A stretch of DNA of 64,000 bases from Eremomyces bilateralis CBS 781.70. Taxonomy: Eukaryota > Ascomycota > Dothideomycetes > Eremomycetales > Eremomycetaceae. Position 1 is the stretch's first letter. Every line of letters begins with the position of its first letter. Where the stretch lies: contig NW_022985098.1 of the NCBI RefSeq assembly GCF_010015585.1, positions 65,897-129,896 on the forward strand. The letters are read 5' to 3'. The position numbers and the translations under genes are program-made. Under the pieces are notes generated by a model. The model worked only from the letters and a program-made list of their open reading frames with translations. It was not told where the DNA came from and searched no databases. Below, one piece after another: positions 32,196 through 42,980 of the stretch.

Positions 32196-32880
32196 TCAAT
32201 CCAAATCCATCGCATCGGGGTCGTCTCCTGCTTGCTCTGCTTGCTCTGCTTGCGAAGAGGTCCCTAAGTCCTGTGGCGCCATGTCGTTGCTGGCTGCCTC
32301 CTCCTTCTTCGCTTGTTCCTCGTGGATCCGCCGTCGTGCCTCGAGGATCGCCTTCCTCACGCTATCCGTCTCCTGCGGCACCGACAGCGATCGAGGGATG
32401 GTATAAGGTATCAATTGATTATTCGCATTGCTTTGGAGCTCCGCACCTTTCAGCAGATGCCGGGGGAGTTTGGAGAGGTGTTTCTCGATGTCGGGGATGA
32501 AGATGCGGCGGTCCTCGTCGGGCTCGGGCTCGGGCTCGGCAAGTTCGGCGTCAAGATCGTAGATGTAGACTTTATGCTTTGTGTCCTCTACCTGCATCCG
32601 ATCATCGTCGGGTCGAGACCGGGTTGGTTTCTTTGGGGAGAGGTTGTTTGGGGAGACATCGTTCTGTCGGACGCCATCGGCACTGGCCGGAATGTATAGC
32701 TTGCTATTGGGATCTAGAGGCGGAATTAGATTCGAACCAGGAGAGACATGATTGATATATCGGGAACAACCTACCAATATCCAGTAGATTGAATCTTTTG
32801 ACAAAGCGTTGCTCATCCTCAATAGAGTTGTCGCCACGCCTCTTGGTGCCATGCGGGGCCTCCATCGTCATCGTCAACAT
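32196..32880 (-). CDS. Unrecognised acidic fungal protein
   Basis: 207 aa from exons 32775-32880 and 32196-32713, with a 61-nt intron (GTAGGT..CTCTAG, TCTAAT branch site) joining FNLLDI-DPNSKLYIPAS. The conserved-looking core is HKVYIYDLDAELAE followed by DEDRRIFIPDIEKHLSKLP. The N-terminus (GTKRRGDNSIEDEQRFVKRFNLL) has a basic KRR and short helices. The C-terminus is Ala/Glu/Gln-rich with a short repeat (QAEQAEQAG) and ends acidic (DDPDAMDLD). A simple repeat of GGGCTC units at about 32519-32539 encodes the EPEPEP run. I do not recognise the family; composition suggests a nuclear or cytosolic adaptor. The gene is divergent from alanyl-tRNA synthetase with 160 bp between starts. Confidence 0.75.
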
Positions 32881-33040
32881 TGCCACCCATGCAAAATCTC
32901 AACTGTCCAGAAACATAACTCGAGATAGGTAAAGCTCTTATCAATCGAAGCAATTGACCAGTGTCGTGTGTTCGCGTCGCAAGGAAACGCCTTTTGAGAG
33001 CCAATCCCTGGTGGCGACTGGGGGAGCTGAGCTTATTTGA

Positions 33041-36000
33041 ATGTGTTCCAGAGGCCTCCAAGTTCTCCATCGACGGTTCGACCAAATTCTGAGTCACGAC
33101 GGCGCATTTCTAGGCCTTTCTACTCCAAATTTCCGCCGCCTATCTCCATTATCGGCTCGGCGCGATTTGTTTATTTCGTCAACACCGCTGACACATCGCC
33201 CTCGTTCGACAAGAATTCATTCTGCCCCACGGTTGCCGTGCATTCCGCGCAGTATGGCTTCAATAGTCGATGAGCAGCCAAAATGGTCTGCACCCCATGT
33301 GCGGAACACATTCCTGGAGTTTTTCAAGAAGAGGGGACATACATTCGGTACGTGATCAAGAAGTCATTCATTGTCAGGCTATAGCTAACTCGAGTCAGTT
33401 CCCTCTTCGTCGGTTGTCCCTCTATCGGATCCAACACTCCTCTTCACCAATGCGGGAATGAACCAGTACAAGTCAATATTCCTTGGCACAGTCGATCCGC
33501 AATCCGATTTCGCCCAATTGAAAAGCGCGGTCAACTCGCAGAAGGTACGCTCGTTTTGGATGGTGGAAGACTTTGAACTGACCAGATCCATAGTGCATTC
33601 GTGCGGGTGGCAAGCACAATGTGAGTGATAGATGAGCGAAGGGGAGGCGGAGGCGAAGGCTAACGTGCAAAGGATCTCGACGATGTTGGGAAAGACAGCT
33701 ACCATCATGTATGTGATCCTTACTAGGCCAAGATCATCTACTTACCGTGATAGACGTTCTTCGAGATGATGGGCAATTGGAGTTTCGGGGACTACTTCAA
33801 GAAGGAAACTATCCAATACTCCTGGGAGCTCCTGACCAAGGAATTCGGTCTGGATCCCGACCGAATATACGTGACCTACTTCGAGGGAGACCCTGAAAGT
33901 GGCCTCGAACCGGACCTGGAGGCTCGAGACCTGTGGAAAGCCGTTGGCGTTTCCGACGACCATATCCTCCCCGGAGACATGAAGGACAACTTCTGGGAGA
34001 TGGGCGACCAAGGCCCTTGCGGGCCCTGCAGTGAGCTACACTACGACCGACTAGGCGGTCGAAACGCTGCCCATCTCGTCAACCAGGATGACCCGAACGT
34101 GCTCGAGATCTGGAACAACGTGTTCATTCAGTACAATCGTGAGGCAGATAAGTCCCTGCGACCGCTACCAAATAAGCATATCGACACGGGCTTGGGTTTC
34201 GAGCGCCTGGTATCCATATTGCAGAACAAAATGTCAAATTACGACACCGACGTTTTCACCCCGATCTTCAAGGCCATCCAAGAGGTTACCGGGGCGAGGG
34301 AATACCGTGGCAAGTTTGCGGAGGAGGATCCAGACGGAATTGACACCGCATACCGAGTCGTCGCTGACCATCTGCGGCTGCTTACCTTCGCCATTTCCGA
34401 TGGTGGCGTTCCGAACAACGTCGGCCGTGGCTATGTGGTTCGACGCGTCCTTCGCCGCGGAGCTCGATACGCTCGCAAGTACTTCGACGTCGAGATCGGC
34501 AGCTTCTTCTCCAAGCTCGTCCCTAAGCTCGTGGAGCAAATGGGAGACATGTTCCCGGAGATCCGGAAGAAGCAGCAGGAGGTCATGGAGATCCTGGACG
34601 AGGAGGAGGAATCGTTCTCACGGAGCTTGGATCGCGGCGAGCACATGTTCGAGAAATACGCGCAAGATTGCAAGCTGAGGGACACCAAGAACCTTCCCGG
34701 TACGGACGTGTGGCGCTTGTACGATACGTACGGGTTCCCGGTGGACCTAACGAGGATCATGGCCGAGGAGCGGGGCTTGATCATCAATGACAAAGAGGTC
34801 GAAGAAGCCCAGGCCAAAGCCAAGGAGGCAAGCAAGAGCGAGAAGAAGGCGGCGGTCGGTCTGGTGAAGCTCGATGTGCACGATCTCGGGGCGCTAGAAA
34901 TGATGAACGACGTTCCCAAGACCGATGACTCTGCCAAATTCGCCAAAGGCAACATCACCTCGGAAATCAAGGCACTCTACCACTCGAAGCTATTCGTGAA
35001 ATCCACTGGCGAAATTCCCGAAGGCGATCAATTCGGAATTTTGCTGGACCGGACGAACTTCTATGCGGAGCAAGGTGGACAGGAGTATGACACCGGAAGC
35101 ATTATCATCGACGGCGTGGCCGAGATGGAGGTGCAGAATGTCCAGGTGTACGCCGGCTACGTCCTCCACACGGGCTACCTGAAATATGGTACCCTCTCCG
35201 TCGGCGACGCGGTCATCTCCATGTACAACGAAGAACGTCGTCACCCAATCAAGAACAACCACACTGGCACCCACATCCTCAACTTCGCCCTGCGCGAGAC
35301 CCTTGGCGGCGAGATCGACCAGAAGGGCTCGCTGGTGGCGCCGGAGAAACTCCGCTTCGACTTCTCATACAAGTCCGCCGTGACCGACCAGCAGCTCCGC
35401 GCGATCGAGGACCTCTGCACGAAGTACATCCGCGCCAACAACCCCGTGTACTCCAAAGACGTACCCCTCGCCACCGCCCGCGAGATCAACGGCGTCCGCG
35501 CCGTGTTCGGCGAGACGTATCCCGATCCGGTGCGCGTGGTTAGCGTGGGCGTGTCGGTGGAGGAGCTGCTCCGGGACGTCAAGAACGAGAAATGGCACGA
35601 GGTCAGCGTCGAGTTCTGCGGCGGCACGCACGTCGACAAGACCGGCGATATCAAGGAGCTGATCATCCTCGAGGAGAGCGGCATCGCCAAGGGGATCCGC
35701 CGCATCGTGGCAGTGACGGGCCAGGATGCGATCACCGTGCAAGAAGACGCGAAGGCGTTTGACGAGCGCCTCGCGCGCCTCGAGCGCACATCGTACAGCG
35801 CGGAGAAAGACGCCGAGATGAAGAAAGTACAGTTCGACCTCGGCGCGCTCGCGGTGAGCCTCCTGACCAAGCGAACCTTCGCCAAGCGCATCGAAACATT
35901 AGTCAAAGACGCGAACAAGGAGAAGACGAAGCTGGAGAAGGAACTGAGCACGAAGGTGCTCGAGGTGGTTAAGGCGCAGCTCGCGAAGGACACGAGCCCC

Positions 36001-36374
36001 TTCGCGGTGGTGAAGATCCCGTACAAGACCACGGCGAAGACGATCAGCGAGGCACTAAAGTTCCTGCAAAATAAGGAGAAGGGCCGTATGGTGTATCTCA
36101 TCGGTGCGGATAGCGGGGAGGGGAGAGTCGCGCATGGGTCCTATGTGCCCGAGGTACGCATCGTGGTCGATCGCGGAGTCACATCGCTAACGGTCTACAG
36201 GCTTTCAGCTCCAAGGGCGCATCCGCGAGCGAGTGGTCGAATGCCGTTACGGCGGCGGTGGGAGGGAAGGCGGGCGGGAAAGGGGCTACGGCGTTTGGGC
36301 AGGGGACCAACGTTGACAAGATCGACGACGGCGTCGAGCTCGCCACCAAGTATTTGGAGAAGTTCAAGATCTGA
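33041..36374 (+). CDS. ALA1: Alanyl-tRNA synthetase, probably mitochondrial and cytosolic forms
   Basis: Charges tRNA-Ala and clears misacylated Ser/Gly; 1029 aa from the first ATG. Exons: 33041-33347, 33399-33544, 33594-33620 (27 nt), 33673-33708 (36 nt), 33754-36153 and 36201-36374. Five introns of 45-52 nt, all keeping the conserved catalytic sequence in frame ([50 protein letters not shown]). The editing-domain zinc ligands are present in HTGTHILNF and CGGTHVD. A C-terminal coiled region and the dimer/C-Ala domain follow ([15 protein letters not shown]). The first 71 residues are Arg/Ser-rich with almost no acidic residues, a mitochondrial presequence. The second ATG at 33254 ([11 protein letters not shown]) gives the 958-aa cytosolic length. 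One gene therefore probably serves both compartments. Confidence 0.96.
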
Positions 36375-36454
36375 TGTATTCTATTCAGATGAGGGACTAG
36401 CTTCCCGTGTACGCAATATACTGCTTGATGCAGATTATGTCAAGAGCTGCAATG

Positions 36455-37229
36455 CTAACCGCTCTCTTGGCGTATGTCTACCGCCAGGAGTAGCCCGAAG
36501 AGCATCACTGTAAGCTACCGCTCACGTTAGCATTGACCATTCCATCCGTCTCTCAAAACGTACCCCCATCACCAACGCCATGATGCTATACACTTCAAAC
36601 CCGCCCGCATGAACCTTCCCCCTCGCCATCGCATGCTGCTGCCTGTAGAACCGCACCGCCCCAAGGAGCGTCACCACAATCGCTGCGGCGATGAAGATGG
36701 ACGAGATCGGAATCGCTAGCCGGTAGTACCCCAACGATCGATCCGGATCGGGCGTGTTCTGCAACCGAAATAGCTGGGCTACGATCACCCCGATCATGGA
36801 GAGCAGGATGGCCGCCCGGACATAGCCCAGGAACGTGCGCTCGAGTGCTGTGTGTAGGATATTATCAGTCACTCAACGTGATATATCGTCGGCATGGTTT
36901 GGCCCCAAGTGCACTTAAACGCGCGGGAATGGACATGCTCGGCTTCCAGACGCCAATTTCTTACCTAGATGATCGCGCTTCGACGTCGCCGGCACCACCA
37001 GCGAGATCTGATGCCGCCAGAACTTTCGGACAGGCTCACCCCATCGTCGTTGCGAGCCGGTCGATCGGGTCCTCGATAAAGCGGGTGAATTGCTCGAGAC
37101 GCCATGCTCCTCAGTCGCAGGGGCCGTCCAGGAGACGCGGGAGGTTTGCCGCTGGAACGAGGAGGGGACAGTGGATAGGTGGATGGAAGGGGGAGACGAG
37201 GGAGTTTGGTCTGGTGGGGGGTCGGGCAT
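36455..37229 (-). CDS. DUF202 (YidH-like) small membrane protein
   Basis: 202 aa, three exons: 36965-37229, 36564-36847 and 36455-36514. Introns are 117 nt and 49 nt (TGCTAACG branch site). Splicing gives the family signature [15 protein letters not shown] and completes the third membrane helix ([23 protein letters not shown]). Without the last splice the frame would run into a hydrophilic tail. Three transmembrane helices are visible: [36 protein letters not shown] and the one above. The first 60 residues are Ser/Pro/Arg-rich and cytosolic. Related yeast proteins include the vacuolar transporter chaperone membrane domain, but this one lacks SPX or polyphosphate-polymerase parts. Its role is unknown. 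It is convergent with alanyl-tRNA synthetase, about 80 bp between stops. Confidence 0.87.
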
Positions 37230-38491
37230 GATTGCTTTTTATCGTGGATCATGCATGGCGGGGAGATGATGAAGAGTAAGGCAAGCGGCGGTTTTTGGCC
37301 TCATAGTTTTTGAGCGGTTACCTTTTATAGGACTTGACCGAATTGAAGTGTAGGGCATTCACATTTTGTATGGTTCATATGGACCTAGCACTGCACGATG
37401 ACCTGATGGTGGTGATGGATGTTGGAAGTTGGAAGTATCCGGTAATATTCAGTTCATTTGTTTGCTCAGTTCGGAATCGGAATGTGCTGCCTCGAAACCT
37501 GAGGCAGGCAACCAGTTTAGTACAGTAATTAGTAAGACAAGGACAGGTGCAGATGCAGCCATGCAGGCTTCAGCAAGATATTATTACTGGACATTCATAA
37601 TAATACCAAATATCTAATATCAAATATCAAATACCATTTGCTTAGATGACCAAGCCGATTCATTCTTCAATAACCGGCATGATAGGTAGATTATGGGGGG
37701 TTAGACCGTGCAGGCAAAGAACCCGATCTAGGTCGCCGAGTTGGTCAGCCACCGACGAGAAAACTTACCGACGCAACTCCGCAACTCGGATGCTCAATTC
37801 GGGGTCTCGGGCATCAAGAATGAGCAATCAGATTGGCATTTCTCGTGGATGGCCCAGTTATCTTTTAGACGGCGTGGAGGTGGCCAGAAGCCGGCGCCTG
37901 GATTAAGAATTCGAGCAAGACGATCTGGATTCTGATACATCTGATGCCCAGGGAGTCGCCGAAGCTCCATACCTAGACCACAGTACAAGTGCATCTTAGA
38001 AATCATCATTCCCACTGTTGCATCTGGATCATCTCAAATAGGTACTTAATTCTATGCATCGTCTCTCTTAGAACCTTCCAATCTGATCTGGTCTCAATCT
38101 TCGACCTTACCATCTTACATCATCACCGAATCTAAGCCCACCTGCCCACGGTCCCGCCCATTAGTCTATCTCTCAATCTTCCGCGTCCCGCTTCCCACTG
38201 GGCAAAATCTCCCTCATCAACCCCCATCGACGTATATCTCGAGCCGCATAAGTTGAACCCATCGCCGATTTTCTTCTCCTGGACCCCCGACACATTGCCC
38301 ACTCACCCGATCCTCCCCGCGTCGCCAAACTGTTTTCCTTCACCTTCCGTCGAGCCTTCACCTCCCCGCTTCGCGCATCCATCTCCGTACCCATCGCCGC
38401 CGCCGCCCTCTCCCAACCGAAGCCAGCCCCCGCAGCTTTTTCGCCGGCGACCTCGACGTTTGGAAACTCGGCCGTCCGAGGAACGAGGAAC
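37230..38491. other. Divergent intergenic region
   Basis: About 1.26 kb between the DUF202 gene and thioredoxin reductase. AT-rich around 37560-37640 (ATATTATTACTGG, ATATCAAATATCAAATAC). C-rich in 38140-38490, as expected for a strong fungal leader. No gene recognised. Confidence 0.5.
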
Positions 38492-39846
38492 ATGCATTCG
38501 AAACTCATCAGTAAGTCCTGCGGAAACCATATCGCCCCGCTGAAGCATCCATACTGACCCTGCTGTAGTCATCGGGTAAGCCTTTTTTGCGACCACCACT
38601 ACACCGTCGAGACATACTAACATGGACCTTGAAGCTCCGGCCCTGCTGGCCACACCGCAGCTATATACGCCGCTCGAGCAGACCTAAAACGTATGTCGCG
38701 CATGTCTCTGAAATTTTCGACGGTGGGGCTAACCTAGCGTCAGCGGTCATGTACGAGGGATTCATGGCCCTCGGGATCGCGGCCGGCGGGCAATTGACCA
38801 CCACCGACGAGGTTGAGAACTTCCCTGGGTTCCTGAAGATCGGCGGGGCGCAATTGATGGTAAGCGGGAATATGAGGGAGGTCAAGCGCGTGAACCTCAT
38901 GCTGACGGTGTCCCAGGACCAAATGCGCACCCAATCCGAAGAAGCCGGTACCGAAATCGTCTCCCAAACCGTCGCGAAGATCGACCTCAAGTCCAAACCC
39001 TTCCGCTACTGGCTCCACCCCATGGGGGACGACGACACGATCGAGGACGAAGAACACACCACTGACGCCGTCATCGTGGCTACCGGCGCTAAAGCCCGCC
39101 GCCTCGACCTCCCGGGCGAGGACAAATACTGGGGCTACGGCGTCAGCGCGTGCGCGGTGTGCGACGGCTCCCTCCCGATGTTCCGCGAGAAGCCTCTCGT
39201 CGTGATTGGCGGCGGCGATTCCGCCGTCGAGGAGGCCATCTACCTGACGAAGAAGGCGAGCAAGGTGTACGTGCTGGTGCGGCGGGATCAGCTGCGGGCG
39301 TCGCGCGCGAACGCGCGCCGGCTGGCAGGAAACCCGAAGGTCGAGGTGCGGTATAACACGTCGGCCACGCGGATTGTGGGCGACGAGAAGACGAATGGGC
39401 TGATGACGGGGCTGAGGGTGAGGAATAAGGAGACCGGGAAGGAGGAGGAGTTGACGGCGAGCGGACTGTTCTACGCCGTGGGACACGATCCGGCCACCGC
39501 GCTGTTCAAAGGGCAGTTGGACATGGATGAAGACGGGTATCTCACCACGCAGCCGGGGACAGGCCACACGAATGTGGAAGGCGTGTTCGCGGCCGGCGAC
39601 GTGCAAGACAAAAAATATCGGCAAGCCGTGACAAGCGCGGGTGGGTTCCCTGACCTGATTTGAACCCTATGACGTGATGCTAACAGCTGCGCAATAGGTT
39701 CCGGCTGCATCGCCGCCCTCGAAGCCGAGAAATACCTCACCGAGATGGACGACACGGTGGAGAACGACCTCGACAAGGAGAACCAGGCCGAGAAGTCCCA
39801 GACCAACGGCGTCGTCCCGGAATACCGCTCGAACCCGTTGCTGTAG
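38492..39846 (+). CDS. trxR: Thioredoxin reductase (NADPH)
   Basis: FAD/NADPH flavoenzyme that reduces thioredoxin; 356 aa. Six exons: 38492-38510 (19 nt), 38569-38575 (7 nt), 38635-38690, 38744-38859, 38917-39640 and 39698-39846. Splicing builds the FAD-binding N-terminus [63 protein letters not shown] and SAG-SGCIAALEAEKYL. The redox pair is Cys145-Cys148 in ACAVCDG, the NADPH site is GGGDSAVEEA, and the second FAD motif is GVFAAGDVQD. The low-molecular-weight (bacterial/fungal) type is clear. The C-terminal extension after EKYL is acidic. The introns are 53-59 nt. It could also be a gliotoxin/holomycin-type dithiol oxidase relative, but the conserved NADPH motif and the [16 protein letters not shown] signature argue for the housekeeping enzyme. 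Confidence 0.95.
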
Positions 39847-40297
39847 ATCGCGGATCCCCCCTGCGGATACACCCGCCCCTCAATCATCGGCCCGCTCCGC
39901 ACGTCAAACCTGCATTATAGATAGATTTGGATTGGATCGGCATCGTTGAGCGCTCCGGGATAAATTAGGGACAATGTTCGAGTATTGCATGTGTCAAGCT
40001 TGGATTTATTGACAGTGTGGCGGCGGACCCCGCCTGGTATAGAACTCCCGCGGCAAAGCTAGTCATACAATGTGAATTATACAGTGTCTTTGTTCTCGGC
40101 GCAGGTCACCGACCCATGCCAACCATTATGATCGTACACCTCATAAATCCCTAATCATGCTGCGAATGCTGCATTGAGCGACATTGGGCCCTTGTGAAGA
40201 GTCGAGTTCGCAATGGCATACCTCTCTTGGGAGGACGTACTCCACCGGATGGCTAGGGGTAACTTTTCGGTAGCTAAAGTAGCGGTATTCGGCAACT
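39847..40297. other. Intergenic between convergent genes
   Basis: 451 bp of 3' flank; no coding or RNA signal recognised. Confidence 0.5.
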
Positions 40298-41252
40298 TCA
40301 AGAGCCTTCCAGGAGCTTAAGCGCGCTCTGAAACGCTTCGACAACGCGCAAGTCTAGCCGATGATGTTAGCAAGCCTCTCCCTTCATCATAACCTCGCAA
40401 CGACTGACAATGTTGCCTCTTCAGATCCAGGTTCTGCTCCGAATTTTGCACGTGATACACCCGAGTTTTCAACCTACGGTCATCAGTAAGCAAAACTCCC
40501 AGTGATGGCGATCTCGCAGCGACGACAAACCGTTTGCTCGCCCTCTCCACTTCAGCGCCACTGCTGGTCCGCGCCCAAACCGCGAAGTACGCCATCAATC
40601 TCTCCCACTCCTCCTTCAACTGGCCCTCCCTCTGCTCGAACTCCTCCACCATGTCCAGATGTCGCCGCGCCAGGTCCTCCCACGGAAACGCCTCGATCGC
40701 CTCCCCCGGCTCGCCCATCGCCTTCGCGGGCAGAGGTGCCTCGCGCCGTTTCTGCGGCGTGATCCCCGATGCGTCGCCGGGGGTGTTCGCTTGGTTCGGG
40801 GAAAACAATCCGGCGCGGATGATTGAGTTCAGCCCTTCGTGAGGTTGGCCGGGGATCGGTGGACTAGAGTGGATGCGACGTGGCTGGGGCGTCGATTGGA
40901 CTTTGAGATGGGTGGACGCGCGGTTGCCGTCTCCGGAGCTTGGAGGACGGGAATCGGGCTTCTGGGAGTCGGAGCTTGTGGCGGGCATCGTGCTACGGTC
41001 GCGATTGGGGGTACGGTCGGTCTCTGGGAGGTCGCGCTCCGGCGTAGGCGAGCGGTCGGGAGCGCTGGCGATGGAATCCGATGCGGCGGAGAACTGAGAG
41101 GGACTTGAAGCATGCAGATCTGACGTTAATGGAAGAGAGGAGATGAGGTGGGGTTGATCGGTTAGTGCTGGAGAAGAAGGTTGAGCGGCTGGAGTAATGC
41201 TGATTTGATTAGTTGAAAAGGTGATGGTATTATCGGGATGTGTCGAAAACAT
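40298..41252 (-). CDS. Unrecognised fungal protein, disordered N-terminus and C-terminal coiled coil
   Basis: 304 aa from exons 40394-41252 and 40298-40353, with a 40-nt intron (GTTATG..GCTAG, TTGCTAACA branch site) giving CQSLR-DLRVVEAFQSALKLLEGS. The first 180 residues are Ser/Pro/Thr-rich with many SP/TP sites. This suggests phospho-regulation, but that is inference. The last 120 residues are helical: PWEDLARRHLDMVEEFEQREGQ continuing into a likely coiled coil, then RASKRFVVAARSPSLGVLLTDDRRLKTRVYHVQ and the conserved-looking C-terminal helix. The pattern resembles subunits of kinetochore or cytoskeletal coiled-coil complexes, but I cannot name a family. The ATG is at 41250-41252. Confidence 0.7.
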
Positions 41253-42258
41253 GGACTGGAGTTGAAGCTATTCACTTCGCTAGGGAGCTTTGAAGATTGA
41301 GCGTGCCGAATCCGACCATTTTCATGCTTGATCTACTCAGAGCAGAGTTTTACAATTTCTACATGCCCGTACACATGAGGTTACACGTATTATCGCATTC
41401 ATTCTGGCATGAAGTTGGAGAGAAGATTTGGCAGTGACGATATGCTGCCATACGATCGCACTTGCCTCGTTGCCTTAGGCAACACCGTGCCGCAGCCGCC
41501 CAGCCACTCGCCGACCAGCAGGTACAACTTGTATGTACTGTGCGACTTACGAGGAGGAAGGTCCGGAGTTCGGCCCGGAAGTTTATCCGATGAGCCCTGA
41601 TCCCGTCAGTTCTCAGGGGCTGGGGTTGGCACTTTGCACACGCATCGTTCACCCAACAACACCTCACTGCCACGGGCTGCCACCAGATTGCCTTCGTATT
41701 CTCTGCAGCTTATGGCAATATGATGATTCTACTCCCGATTGGACGCGGGATGTTAACCTGGCCTCTTGGGGTTTCGCTCGCATACGGAAGCCGGAAACCC
41801 CAATTCCACCATGCGGCTCAGCAATGGGAAGACATATCTAGGCCATCAACTATCCTGGTCTCAGACGCCCCCGAAACACAGACGACATGCAGGCGGAATT
41901 GAATGGAGGATGTGGTTGGGGGAATAACCACGGTACCCCGTCCAACAATTTGGTGGCGATTTCGCTCCATCTGCCTATTGGTAGCTTAGCACGTTGGGAA
42001 ATCCAGTAAACCGGTACCGACTTGATTCTAGGATGCTTCACTCAAGAAAGGCCGTTGGGGCTTCGGAAGTACAGGTACCTATATGAAGTGTAAACAAAAG
42101 TTCAACTCATCATGTGTGAGGTCGTTTACAATATGCATGGGTCTTCAGAACGGTAGCGCATTCAAGCCTTTCATCGTTATTGTCGTTTGGTCGGGTTTTG
42201 CTTTCATTATGTGGACAGGCCAAGTCCTGCCTTCTCCTGACCTCATCAGGCTCATCAT
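41253..42258. other. Intergenic up to the hAT insertion
   Basis: About 1 kb with no supported gene. A near-perfect palindrome GTTGCCTTAGGCAAC lies at 41469-41483; a single-base variant recurs inside the transposon 5' region. Confidence 0.5.
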
Positions 42259-42266
42259 GTCCCTTT

Positions 42267-42282
42267 TAGGGATGTGTAAAGT
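42267..42282 (+). repeat. hAT left terminal inverted repeat
   Basis: TAGGGATGTGTAAAGT; matches the inverted right end with two mismatches. It directly abuts the left copy of the target duplication. Confidence 0.88.
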
Positions 42283-42980
42283 GCGAAAAGTAAGGACCTT
42301 ACCGTAAACTAGCCCTAGATTTCTGGAAAGGTTATTTTTTACCTTACATGACGGTATTATGCGCTAGCTTAATATGGTTAGTGTATTTTTTTGTATCAAT
42401 AGCACGCTAGTCGTATATAGTTAGTAACAACGATTCTACCAAGGCCCCAAACTCCAAACCACCGTCATTTCTATCTACGATATCTTCACAAAACGACGTT
42501 TAATCTTAATATACAATACATTTCTATAATGCCCTGATCAAAGGCTACAAAGCAATATTTATATCACATGAAAAAGTCTATGTTCTACTCACTTCAAACT
42601 GTCGCGTCTTCTTGTCAACTGTCGAGCCGAAAGATGATGCACGTTGCCTTGGGCAACGAGCTGGAATATTTGATGCATTTTCTGCCGCCGCCCATAGCCG
42701 TACGAAACCTAACTTATTATTATTATTATTTACATGAGCAGATTGCTCTCGATGAGCTGTATAATTTGATATGGATAAGACAATATCTAGACTAGGTTTT
42801 CGTTGGTTACGGGTATGCCATTGCGTTGAGCATGAAAGTGCTCAACTTCTTGAATAAGTTTGTGGCCACTTTATTCATCAACTACAGAACTCAAAATAAT
42901 TTCACCAAACATCGATCAATTCGTACTTTTTTTACATCAAATTATTCGTCTTGATAAGCTCTACTACTCCATCTATTCAA

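Noticed and set aside
36154-36513. Read-through extension of the alanyl-tRNA synthetase frame
   Set aside because: A 47-nt intron (36154-36200) restores the conserved C-terminal domain and a stop at 36374.
36522-36563. Hydrophilic C-terminal tail of the DUF202 protein from unspliced reading
   Set aside because: A 49-nt intron with a perfect branch site restores the third membrane helix and a later stop.
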